From Flavobacterium soyae (GTDB lineage Bacteria; Bacteroidota; Bacteroidia; Flavobacteriales; Flavobacteriaceae): a stretch of 64,000 bases of DNA. A model generated the notes under the pieces. The model searched no databases. It was not told the DNA's origin and saw only the letters and a list, made by a program, of their open reading frames with translations. The translations under genes were made by a program, and so were the position numbers. This document shows positions 54,773 through 63,265 of the stretch, piece by piece. The stretch is taken from assembly GCF_021245985.1 (NCBI RefSeq), contig NZ_JAJQXA010000011.1:62001-126000 (forward strand), written 5' to 3'. The number at the start of each line of letters is the position of its first letter. Position 1 is the first letter of the stretch.

Positions 54773-56059
54773 TTATCTCTGAAATATACCCCTAAACTGA
54801 TACAAAAGTCTTTCAATTAATCTTAAGTCTTCTGTTATAATATCTGCATTCCCCTGCATTTCTTGCTGAAAAGGAATGCTTTTTTTATAAGAGGTCTCTA
54901 ATGCTTTAGGCAATGAAACATCAATTAATAGATTTCCATCTTTATCTGGAGTTAATGAAATGGCTTGTATTTTACCTTTTATTATTCCAAATTCTCTATC
55001 TGGAAAATTTGCCAGTTTTATGTTTACATTTTGACCTTCCTTAATTTTACCTGAATTTAGCGCCGCCGCTTTAACTTTTCCAACATAGCCATTTTCTTTA
55101 TTTGGGATAATAGCAAAAATGGTTGATCCAACTTCTACAGATTGATTTTCGGACCAAATTTGCAAAAAGCTGATTTTGCCATTAATAGAAGACCGTAAAA
55201 CGTAATTCAACTCCCAATCCTTAACTGCTTTTTTTAATAGATATAATGCTTGAATTTTGTTGTTTTCAAGATTTATAAACTCTTTACTTTCGTTTATATG
55301 TGTTGTTTTGCTATTTCGGCTTAATTCATTTAAGGAAGATTTTAACTGCGAAATTGTACTAAGAAAACTTTTATAGCTTTTTTGAGCTTGTAAATAAAGT
55401 AATCGTTGTTTTTCTACTTCCTGCGAAGCATATATTCCTTTTTGAAATAAAACTTCATATCTGTCTAATTCGTTTTTCTGAAGGACTAATTCATTTTGAT
55501 TAATTTCTTTTTGTGACTCTAGTAGATTTAAGCGTTCTCGCAGTTGAATGGACTCATAATCCTGAGCTTTTCCTTCAATCCGATATGGCTGAAGTTTCAT
55601 ATTTAATTCGTCTGCAACATATTCTTTCTTAAAGTTTGCAAATGCACTTTCTACTTCGCCAAGCTGAACTGAATTTAATTTATCAAATGGAAATTGAACC
55701 TTATTTATATTTATTGTGTCTAAAATATTTTTTAGCATAAATACGTCATTATAATTTGCAGAATTTTCTAGAATGGCTAAAGCAGTATTCTTTGTAACAA
55801 AGATTTTATCTTTAACTAAAATAGCCTCAATTCTTCCCGATGTTTTAACAACTAATTTTTGAGGAGGAATATTTGTTGTTATCACAATCTGCGAGGAGAT
55901 AATATCCGGATACTTAACAAACCATGATATTAAAAACAAGATTATTACAAATAGCAGTAATATAGTATTACCCCACTTTTGAATTGCTTGCGGTGGATCA
56001 GACAAAACATCTCGCACCTCTTCACTGTATATTTTTAAACCGTCATTTACTTCTTCCAT
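54773..56059 (-). CDS. HlyD-family membrane-fusion protein
   Basis: The periplasmic adaptor of a peptide exporter. Short cytosolic N-terminus, membrane helix ~28-50 ('NTILLLFVIILFLISWF'), barrel-sandwich strands, a long coiled-coil ~115-265 and a second half-barrel ('VGSTIFAIIPNKENGYVGKV', 'NFPDREFGIIKGKI'). It links the ABC transporter with an outer-membrane channel. It begins one base after the transporter stop. Downstream a related HlyD end is found as a remnant. No TolC-like gene lies in the window. Confidence 0.9.
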   Translation of the reverse strand: MEEVNDGLKIYSEEVRDVLSDPPQAIQKWGNTILLLFVIILFLISWFVKYPDIISSQIVITTNIPPQKLVVKTSGRIEAILVKDKIFVTKNTALAILENSANYNDVFMLKNILDTININKVQFPFDKLNSVQLGEVESAFANFKKEYVADELNMKLQPYRIEGKAQDYESIQLRERLNLLESQKEINQNELVLQKNELDRYEVLFQKGIYASQEVEKQRLLYLQAQKSYKSFLSTISQLKSSLNELSRNSKTTHINESKEFINLENNKIQALYLLKKAVKDWELNYVLRSSINGKISFLQIWSENQSVEVGSTIFAIIPNKENGYVGKVKAAALNSGKIKEGQNVNIKLANFPDREFGIIKGKIQAISLTPDKDGNLLIDVSLPKALETSYKKSIPFQQEMQGNADIITEDLRLIERLLYQFRGIFQR

Positions 56060-56060
56060 T

Positions 56061-58253
56061 TTAATTTCCTAGTTCTAATTGATTCTTAACCAATGAGTAA
56101 TATTTCCCTTTTAGCTGTGTTAAATCATTATGACTCCCTTGTTCTACTATTTCGCCGTTTTCGAGAACAATGATATTGTCTGCATTTTTTACTGTACTCA
56201 AACGGTGCGCTACAATTATAGCTGTTTTTCCATGAATAAAATTGCTTAGGTTTTCCATAATTACTTTTTCATTATTTGCATCGAGTGCACTTGTTGCTTC
56301 ATCAAAAAATAAATAAAATGGGTCTTTATAAACTGCTCTGGCAATCATAATCCGTTGTTCTTGTCCACCGCTTAGACGTATTCCTGAAGTTCCTAACTCT
56401 GTATTATATTTATTTGGCAGTTTTTCAATAAAATCTTCAATATTAGCAACAAAGGCTGCATTGTTTAACTTCTCTCTATTAATAAACTCATTTTGCTCAG
56501 ATTCTGAAATATTTCCCCCAATACTATCATTGAACATAAAAGTATCCTGCATTACTGCGCCACAATTCAAACGCCAGTAATCATTATGAATATCGTTTAA
56601 ATCAATTGGCCCAATATTGATACTTCCTTTCGTGGGGTTGTAAAACTTTAATAATAATTTCATTAAGGTCGTTTTACCACTTCCACTGGCACCAACAATA
56701 GCTGTGGTTTTTCCTTCTGGAATAACACAATTAATATTTTTTAAAATTAAAGGCGAAGATTTCCCACCATAACGATAGGATAAATCTTTTAAAATTATAG
56801 ACTTATCATTTGGTAATTCTTTTGCTTTATGTGCCGAAACAACATCTTCATCTTCTCTTAAATGAACTTGAGACAAACGTTCTAAACTAATTTTTGCATC
56901 TTGCCAGGACTGGATAAAAAGAACAAAATTTCCAAGGGGCATATTAAGCTGCCCTACTATGAACTGAATTGATGTCATCATACCAAGTGTAAGATTACCG
57001 TCGACAACTGCTTTAGCAGAAAGAAATGTGATAATGATGTTTTTAAATTCATTTATAAAATTGGCTCCAATAGTTTGATATTGTGCTAATTTCAATGTAC
57101 TCAAAGATGTTTTAAATAAACTGATCTGGTTAAATTCCCATTTCCAGCGGTTTTTTCGTTGTGAATTATTTACTTTAATTTCTCTTACTCCATTAATAAT
57201 TTGAATTAGTGAAGTTTGATTTTGTGATAATTGATCAAATCTTTTAAAATCTAATTCTGCTCTTTTTTTTAAGAAAAAGAAAGTCCATCCCACATACAAA
57301 GCTGCTCCAATTATAAATACGAGAAAAATCGTTAAATCATAATAAGCAAGAATTGCATTAAACAGCACAAAAGTGACCATCGAAAAAACCATATTCAAAC
57401 TCGACGAAGAAATAAAATTCTGGATGCGGGTATGATCTGTAATTCTTTGTAAATGTTCTCCTGAATTTCTTGTTTCGAAATAATTTACAGGCAGTTTCAT
57501 CATTTTATATAAAAAATCTGAAATCATTTTTATGTTAAACCTGCTGGTTATATGTATTAGAATCCATTCTCTAAAAACACTAACTAAAGTTTGTGATAAA
57601 ATCAGCACAAACTGCGAAATCAATATCAAATAAATAAACGGAATGTCCTGATTATTTACACCAACATCAACTATCGACTGCATTAAAAATGGCAGGATAA
57701 ACTGAATTATAGTTGCTACAAATAATCCTATAAATATTTGATAAATTAGTTTTTTATAGGGCTTAAAGTAAGGATATAAAAAGGAAAATCCTTTAGAAGT
57801 TTCTTTGTCATCATTCTGTTCGTGAAATTTGGTATTAGGTTCAAGAATTAAAACAAATCCTGTGGCATCAATAGTATCTGTCCATGCGGTTTTAAAATCT
57901 TCATGAGAATATACAAGTAAACCCTGAGCCGGGTCTGCGATCCAGATTTTTGTTTTAGATGTTTTGTACACTACAACAAAGTGTTTTTGTCTCCACGGAA
58001 CAATAAAGGGAGTTGGAGCTTCATTTATTAAACTTTCTAAAGAAATTCGCATTCCCAGAGTTCGCATTTCTATTTCTTCTGCGGCCTCGGCAATTCCTGC
58101 CATTGTTACGCCAAGTTTCGTAATGTTTGCTTTATCCCGTAAAAATTCTCGCGAAAAGGTTTTGCCATGGTATTTAGCAATCATTCTCAGGCAGGTTGGT
58201 CCGCAGTCTCGATAATCTAATTGCCTGAAATGGGGGAAAGTTTTTTTTATCAT
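56061..58253 (-). CDS. peptidase-domain ABC transporter (C39, bacteriocin-type exporter)
   Basis: A PCAT-type half-transporter that cleaves the leader after a double-glycine motif and exports the core peptide. The N-terminal C39 domain has catalytic C17 in 'YRDCGPTCLRMIAK', a His in 'KHFVVVYK' (~96) and Asp in 'WIADPAQG'. Six membrane helices lie at ~165-430. The ATPase has Walker A 'GASGSGKTT', signature 'IRLSGGQEQR', Walker B 'YLFFDEATSALD' and 'VAHRLSTV'. Its start overlaps the stop of a 19-codon ORF (TAATG). It works with the HlyD gene that follows. Confidence 0.93.
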   Translation of the reverse strand: MIKKTFPHFRQLDYRDCGPTCLRMIAKYHGKTFSREFLRDKANITKLGVTMAGIAEAAEEIEMRTLGMRISLESLINEAPTPFIVPWRQKHFVVVYKTSKTKIWIADPAQGLLVYSHEDFKTAWTDTIDATGFVLILEPNTKFHEQNDDKETSKGFSFLYPYFKPYKKLIYQIFIGLFVATIIQFILPFLMQSIVDVGVNNQDIPFIYLILISQFVLILSQTLVSVFREWILIHITSRFNIKMISDFLYKMMKLPVNYFETRNSGEHLQRITDHTRIQNFISSSSLNMVFSMVTFVLFNAILAYYDLTIFLVFIIGAALYVGWTFFFLKKRAELDFKRFDQLSQNQTSLIQIINGVREIKVNNSQRKNRWKWEFNQISLFKTSLSTLKLAQYQTIGANFINEFKNIIITFLSAKAVVDGNLTLGMMTSIQFIVGQLNMPLGNFVLFIQSWQDAKISLERLSQVHLREDEDVVSAHKAKELPNDKSIILKDLSYRYGGKSSPLILKNINCVIPEGKTTAIVGASGSGKTTLMKLLLKFYNPTKGSINIGPIDLNDIHNDYWRLNCGAVMQDTFMFNDSIGGNISESEQNEFINREKLNNAAFVANIEDFIEKLPNKYNTELGTSGIRLSGGQEQRIMIARAVYKDPFYLFFDEATSALDANNEKVIMENLSNFIHGKTAIIVAHRLSTVKNADNIIVLENGEIVEQGSHNDLTQLKGKYYSLVKNQLELGN

Positions 58254-58312
58254 TACAATACTTTACTTTCTTTTATGTTCATAAAGTTGGTTTCAAAATT
58301 TGCTTTTTCCAT
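58253..58312 (-). CDS. 19-codon ORF translationally coupled to the C39 exporter
   Basis: 'MEKANFETNFMNIKESKVL', stop TAA sharing an A with the exporter ATG (TAATG). It starts 4 bp after the restored end of the CPBP gene. The charged N-terminus lacks a double-Gly motif, so it is unlikely to be a normal C39 substrate; it may be a coupling leader or a degenerate precursor. Confidence 0.4.
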   Translation of the reverse strand: MEKANFETNFMNIKESKVL

Positions 58313-58406
58313 GTTTTAATTATTTTTAAAGAATTTTATTTTGATAAAAGAATAAGATAATAAATTAGTAAAAGCATGCAATAAGAAAGATTGGAATATG
58401 CCAAAT

Positions 58407-59009
58407 TTAATTCGATACATAGCAAATATAAATCCACCAAATATTTTTGGAAGTGAAACTATTATCAATAAAAAAAAACAAATTGATTGAGAGTTGATTT
58501 ATATCTAATTGAAAATTTACAATGTGTGCCAGCCCAAATAAAATTGAACTGAAATACACTAAAAATAGCAGTTGATTTTTACTATATGATTTAAGAAAAT
58601 AATATTGTTTTATACAAAACCTCAATATGAAATAATATATAGGTAAAGATGAAAAACTAATTAAATAGATTAAAATCTTGTCTTTTATAGTATGGTCAAG
58701 AAAAAAACAAGTTAACATACTTAGAAATAAAGCAATATTTATCCTGCTTTTCTTTAAAAACGACCTTAAAAGCAGTTCTTCTTTTAAAGGTGCAATAATA
58801 ACGACATTTAGAAAATAAAGCGCTTGGCTGTCAAAATGAATAATAAGTTTAAATTTATCGGCCATTATGAACGTTAGAAAAGACATAACAAAAAAGCACA
58901 ATTGAATAATTAAAAAGTAGATAATAAATCCTTTAAATTTAATATTACTATAAATTAAATCCGGACTCCTAAATACATTTTTAAGATCTTCAAAAAAAGT
59001 TTTAATCAT
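58407..59009 (-). CDS. CPBP intramembrane metalloprotease, frameshifted near its end
   Basis: CPBP (Abi) proteases cleave within membranes and often accompany bacteriocin genes, for immunity or maturation. Motif 1 'APLKEELLLRSF' (E77, E78, R82) and motif 2 'FGLAHIVNF' (F158, H162) are present, with five to six membrane helices. The frame is lost at a run of nine T residues on the minus strand (58470-58478). Removing one T restores 'LPKIFGGFIFAMYRIKFGIF', then 'SFLLHAFTN', the usual CPBP C-terminus, ending at 58316. The gene may be phase-variable, recently inactivated, or a sequencing error. Confidence 0.75.
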   Translation of the reverse strand: MIKTFFEDLKNVFRSPDLIYSNIKFKGFIIYFLIIQLCFFVMSFLTFIMADKFKLIIHFDSQALYFLNVVIIAPLKEELLLRSFLKKSRINIALFLSMLTCFFLDHTIKDKILIYLISFSSLPIYYFILRFCIKQYYFLKSYSKNQLLFLVYFSSILFGLAHIVNFQLDINQLSINLFFFIDNSFTSKNIWWIYICYVSN

Positions 59010-59084
59010 TTATTTATTTTATTCTTTTAATTAATCCCAAACGATTTTTATAATTGCTTTTTTCAATTTATGATTACAGGAATG

Positions 59085-59888
59085 TTAAAATTTCCATCTC
59101 ACCTGATATGGATACATTTCATATATAGTATTATCCTCATTTATCGTATAACCAAGCTTTGCATCTTCTTTCGCAGTCTTAAATAAAGCTTTAATATCTT
59201 CTTCTTTAGTTCCTAATCTTGCCATACATACCGCTTTGTAACATTTCGCATCTGAAAAATTAGGATATACTTTTAATGCTTTATCAAATAATGCAATTGC
59301 TTCATCCCATTTTTTTAGCTCATATTTTGCAATCCCATAGTAAAATAGAGCTGTAGGATGTTCCAGACCTTGTCTGTTTTTAAATAAATCGTCGTTATAT
59401 TCTTTGAATATTTTTTCTGCTTTTTCGTATTCATTTAGTTGCAGATAACATAGGCCAATATAAAAGCTATAGGCATGATCCATTCTGTATCCATTACCAT
59501 ATTTATTAATACAATCCTGAAAGTCTACAATTGCATCTTTATAGGTTTTAGCAAAAATACATTTGATAAAAGCCCGGTAAGGCTGCCATTGTTCCGGGTC
59601 GTATTGAACAGCTTTATCAATAAACTTCATACCAATTTCATATTTTCTGGTTTTAAAATATGGCATCGCTTTTTCCTGCCATAAAGAGGCAATTGTACTA
59701 TCTTTTTTTAATCCTTCATCTAAGCAATTTTGCCACTCCGACATTTGATAGTTATAATTATAACGTTCTGCACAATTAGTTACATACTCCAGAACTATGG
59801 CATCTTGCTTCTTTTTTATTTCTAAATTACTTTGAGGATAAATGAACTGCGAGATATTAATAAAAATTATTAGCAGGATACTTTTCAT
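59085..59888 (-). CDS. secreted TPR protein
   Basis: Signal peptide 1-19 ('IIFINISQFIYPQ'). Residues 70-260 form about five TPR units ('AMPYFKTRKYEIGMKFIDKA', 'IGLCYLQLNEYEKAEKIFKE', 'YGIAKYELKKWDEAIALFDK'). It probably serves as a periplasmic or surface adaptor. It lies between the CPBP gene and a secreted protein gene on the same strand, so it is likely part of the peptide operon or its immunity set. Function is unknown. Confidence 0.75.
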   Translation of the reverse strand: MKSILLIIFINISQFIYPQSNLEIKKKQDAIVLEYVTNCAERYNYNYQMSEWQNCLDEGLKKDSTIASLWQEKAMPYFKTRKYEIGMKFIDKAVQYDPEQWQPYRAFIKCIFAKTYKDAIVDFQDCINKYGNGYRMDHAYSFYIGLCYLQLNEYEKAEKIFKEYNDDLFKNRQGLEHPTALFYYGIAKYELKKWDEAIALFDKALKVYPNFSDAKCYKAVCMARLGTKEEDIKALFKTAKEDAKLGYTINEDNTIYEMYPYQVRWKF

Positions 59889-59954
59889 TATTATTTTTTT
59901 ATAATGTATTTAAAGCTTCAAAATTTTAAAATAAGTTTTTTTTTAAATCATGTA

Positions 59955-61130
59955 TTATACTTTGCTTTCTTTAATTAATGCCCAAACGCGATCATTATAA
60001 TTACCTTTATTAATGCCTGTTAGTTTCTCAAGTATTTTAAAATAATTATCATTACCTTTTTCATATTTTCCGCAGCTCAACAATTCCATAACTGCCGGAA
60101 AACCTTTTTCTTTTTCAATTTTCTGAATGATTAAAGCATTGATTACATAAGGAACTAATAAATGTTTCTCCCTGCTCTCTCCAAAATTATAAAATTCGTC
60201 ATAGGTCGAGAGCCAATCAATATTAGGATTTGAGGCTATTTTTTCTTTAAATGAAGCCAAAATTTGTTTCCAGCCTATTCCCCAGCTTCCGCCATATAAA
60301 TAAGCACAACCTTCATCAACGGGTTTGTTTATTTTATTTCGGGCTATTACATTTCTAACACGTTCGTGCCATAAATCATGCGGATCAAAACTGTCAAAAT
60401 GCTCATTATTTGTACCATTCACTAATAAAGTTGTATTGTTTTCAGTAGCATTCAATGAATTAAAACTTAATCCATTATAATCAATTTTATAATTTACCCC
60501 TATGTTTTGCAAAACTTCCTGTAAATCACTGCAGCCATACCATTCAATGTCTTTATTTGGGGCATTTAGTTTTTTATCAAATAAAGTGACTGTTTCAACA
60601 TAATCTGATGCGGTTTTAATATTTAAAGAATTTTTAAAGTGAAATGTACAGTTCTTTATTTTTTTGCTTTTCCAAGAAGCTGTATTTCTTTTCAAAGGAG
60701 ATAAAAAGTAGAATTTATTATCTTTTTGTTTTGCCAAAAGTTCAAAGCTTGCGCCCAAAATAGGTAAACCTTCTGCTGAACCAATATAGGAAATTTGAAC
60801 TATGTAGTTATTATTATCTAATGGAACTATATTGGTTAAATATCCTTTATAGAAATTTTCGTCTTTATATTTATTACTTTTTTCAATCCCTTTAATTTCA
60901 TCTAAAAGTAATGAGGTCTCTAATAGGTCTTCCTTTAAAACATAAGCATTCTCATTATTGTTTTTTTCTTTTTCACTTAAAAAACCATTTAAACAATTTT
61001 TCAGATTGTTTGCAATTAAAGTATCTTTTGGCATTTTAATATAAACAGGAATATTTATATACTTAGTTTGCCCAAATGCTGAAGGAATAAACAAAAGTAA
61101 CAGAGCCGGAAAAATTATTTTTTTTATCAT
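59955..61130 (-). CDS. secreted protein with HDxxH-E gluzincin-like pattern
   Basis: Signal peptide 1-20 ('LLLLFIPSAFGQ'). The first ~190 residues are beta-rich. Residues ~240-300 hold 'FDPHDLWHERVRN' (H-D-x-W-H) and 'PVDEGCAYLYGGSWG' with a downstream Glu, the layout of gluzincin (M61/MA-like) proteases with Asp in place of the catalytic Glu. It is therefore a likely peptidase-derived protein, active or not. It is 9 bp before the HExxH-type modification gene upstream, on one transcript. Confidence 0.5.
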   Translation of the reverse strand: MIKKIIFPALLLLFIPSAFGQTKYINIPVYIKMPKDTLIANNLKNCLNGFLSEKEKNNNENAYVLKEDLLETSLLLDEIKGIEKSNKYKDENFYKGYLTNIVPLDNNNYIVQISYIGSAEGLPILGASFELLAKQKDNKFYFLSPLKRNTASWKSKKIKNCTFHFKNSLNIKTASDYVETVTLFDKKLNAPNKDIEWYGCSDLQEVLQNIGVNYKIDYNGLSFNSLNATENNTTLLVNGTNNEHFDSFDPHDLWHERVRNVIARNKINKPVDEGCAYLYGGSWGIGWKQILASFKEKIASNPNIDWLSTYDEFYNFGESREKHLLVPYVINALIIQKIEKEKGFPAVMELLSCGKYEKGNDNYFKILEKLTGINKGNYNDRVWALIKESKV

Positions 61131-61139
61131 TTTTTTATC

Positions 61140-62267
61140 CTAGTTAAAATTAAAATATCCTTCGTTTTCTTTTTTAAGGAATTCATTATATGAATTAAGT
61201 ACACAAAAATCCTTATATCTAAAATCTAGATCTCTATTACTTAAGTTAAAATATGATGGAAGTTTTCTATATTTATCAAGTATTGTATGGCATCGTAAAT
61301 CTAATTCTTGATAAAATTTTACTCCCTTCTGAGTATAAACTTTATTTAAATTTAAAAGTTCTAAACCTGTTCTGAATCTGTTAAATTGATCTGCAAACCT
61401 GCCTAATAGTTCATGTTTTTCTCTACCTGAGAAAACATTCTTCGACAACAATAAATCAAAACATTCTACTCTTCTTGTAACTGTATATAAACCGTGAAAA
61501 GCTCCAAAAAGATCTCTGTAATCCCACTCTTTTCCAGTTAAATCTCGCATAATAGTATTTAGAGCGTCGATAATAAAGAAATCTTTTACAGCATGCATTT
61601 TATAATATAAAAAGTTATGAGACCCCTGATGAATTAATTCTTCAATAAAATAAATAATATTGTTTTTGCCTAAAACATATAAATAAAGCATACCTAGGGT
61701 TTCAATTGTAGTAAAATTTAAAATATGAGAATTGTCATGCAGGTATATTTTTTTGTTTGCAAAAACAAGTTCCTGATAAAAATCAGGTAAAAACTTTTTT
61801 ATTATTATAATTGCTTTTTCAAGTTCTTTATAATTATTATACCAAACAGAATTATATATCGGATTAGGGTTTACAATATGTCCTCTATATGATTGAACAA
61901 AATATTTTTCAAGAAGCGGGTGAATTTCTTTCACAATCTCAAATCCTTCAATCAAAAGAATATCTTCTACTTTTTCACTATTTTGAAAATAACCTATTTC
62001 TGGTAAATATGCTATTTCATTTTTGTTATGTGAATATTTTATACCCAGTGTAGATTTTTTTATAAAATATCCCTGCATAATTTCTATCAGCAACTCATTT
62101 GAAAGAACTTTAGATTTGTGAGAGTTAAAATATGCAAACAATAAAGGATCACTAAATGTATTGTCATCATCAAAATGTAAGTTATTAAAGAGATCTGGAT
62201 TTTGTTTATATATTAATAACTTAATTGTATCTATAATTTCTTCTTTATTTTCTATTAAACTTTGCAT
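61140..62267 (-). CDS. putative HExxH-type peptide-modification protein (motif variant HQGSH)
   Basis: It has the organisation of the HEXXH-motif peptide-modification family found in RiPP clusters, some members of which are alpha-ketoglutarate-dependent hydroxylases. The motif reads 'YFIEELIHQGSHNFLYY' (H213-Q-G-S-H217), so Gln replaces Glu, with Glu209/210 just before. The family-typical 'DYRDLFGAFHGLY' (R251, H258) follows. The N-terminal ~190 residues are helical. There is no signal peptide, so it is cytosolic. It overlaps the ThiF-like gene by 13 bp, and the two enzymes would act on the same peptide. The substrate is unknown. Confidence 0.55.
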   Translation of the reverse strand: MQSLIENKEEIIDTIKLLIYKQNPDLFNNLHFDDDNTFSDPLLFAYFNSHKSKVLSNELLIEIMQGYFIKKSTLGIKYSHNKNEIAYLPEIGYFQNSEKVEDILLIEGFEIVKEIHPLLEKYFVQSYRGHIVNPNPIYNSVWYNNYKELEKAIIIIKKFLPDFYQELVFANKKIYLHDNSHILNFTTIETLGMLYLYVLGKNNIIYFIEELIHQGSHNFLYYKMHAVKDFFIIDALNTIMRDLTGKEWDYRDLFGAFHGLYTVTRRVECFDLLLSKNVFSGREKHELLGRFADQFNRFRTGLELLNLNKVYTQKGVKFYQELDLRCHTILDKYRKLPSYFNLSNRDLDFRYKDFCVLNSYNEFLKKENEGYFNFN

Positions 62268-63265
62268 ATTTTACAATCTTCATTACAATTAATTAATACA
62301 CTTTGCGTTTTCAGAGTTAGAGGATTTAAAGCAATTAATCTTCCTATGGTTTGGCAGTGTTGATATTGTTCTAAAAGGAAAAAAAGTATTTCCTTAAAAA
62401 TTAATGATGACAGGATATTAATATTAAATGAGATAGATGGATGAAAAAGATATTCACCAAACATTCTTTCAAAATATTCTGTTTTATAATGTTCTCCATA
62501 AGTTTTACTCGCATAATTTGAGAGGTATTCATTACATGATGTTATATCAGGAACATATATGGGTCCAATCTTAATAAATTCGTATGAATATGCCATCATG
62601 ATATACGGGATCTTTTCACTGAAGCAAATTTCATTGAGATTCTTTACAAACATACCTTTTGGATCGCATGCTTTAACAATAAAATCTGGCTTTATATCCT
62701 TAATAAAAGTACTTAGTTCTTCTTTATCAAAAAGATTTGCATCGTGCGTTTGAATATCTATTAAAAAATTTTCTTTAATTTTTTTCTTTAAAGACTCTGT
62801 CTTTTTCTGATTAATATCTAGTTTATCAAAAGTTATCACTTTTAATAAATCTGTACTCTCTACATTATCAAAATCAACAATATGAATATTTTTAAAACCA
62901 AATTGTGCTAATAGATATATTAATGTACTTCCTCCTCCGCCAGCTCCAAATATCAACAGTTTTTTTTCTTTGGCTTTTTCGCTTGTATCATCGCCTGATA
63001 AATAGTTCAAATAAAGGTTGCTTCTCGAATTGGATATAAATTCTGCAGTCTCCAGAAATCCCTTCTTGTTTAAATCATAAAAAGGAAATCTTTTTAAGTC
63101 ACTTTCATAAATTCCATTTTTAAGCATTCTTTCTAAAAGGTTGTAATTTTCTACATTATTTTCTATTTCCAAATAACTTTTATCATTACCTACAAAACCA
63201 ATACAAATTTTATTTAATGCTTTATATATTGTCAAATACTTCTTGAAATAATATTTAATTTCCAT
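62255..63265 (-). CDS. E1/ThiF-like adenylating enzyme with RiPP-type N-terminal region
   Basis: E1-like enzymes activate carboxylates with ATP, as MccB does for microcin C. The nucleotide loop 'LLIFGAGGGGSTLIYLLAQF' (~104-123) and 'IHIVDFDNVE' (~127-136) are clear, with Mg-binding Asp in 'VKACDPKG' (~201). The first ~90 residues have the pattern of a RiPP precursor recognition or TOMM-type E1 leader domain ('LEIENNVENYNLLERMLKNG'). The usual S-N-L-N-R-Q segment is replaced by 'STDLLKVITF', and the tail has a Cys pair 'CKIC' plus another Cys near 244. It overlaps both neighbouring genes. Confidence 0.7.
   Translation of the reverse strand: MEIKYYFKKYLTIYKALNKICIGFVGNDKSYLEIENNVENYNLLERMLKNGIYESDLKRFPFYDLNKKGFLETAEFISNSRSNLYLNYLSGDDTSEKAKEKKLLIFGAGGGGSTLIYLLAQFGFKNIHIVDFDNVESTDLLKVITFDKLDINQKKTESLKKKIKENFLIDIQTHDANLFDKEELSTFIKDIKPDFIVKACDPKGMFVKNLNEICFSEKIPYIMMAYSYEFIKIGPIYVPDITSCNEYLSNYASKTYGEHYKTEYFERMFGEYLFHPSISFNINILSSLIFKEILFFLLEQYQHCQTIGRLIALNPLTLKTQSVLINCNEDCKICKV

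Noticed and set aside
62255..63265. Thiamine or molybdopterin synthesis ThiF/MoeB
   Set aside because: The N-terminal extension, the changed nucleotide segment and the peptide-export neighbours do not fit cofactor synthesis; no thiS/moaD-like gene is nearby.
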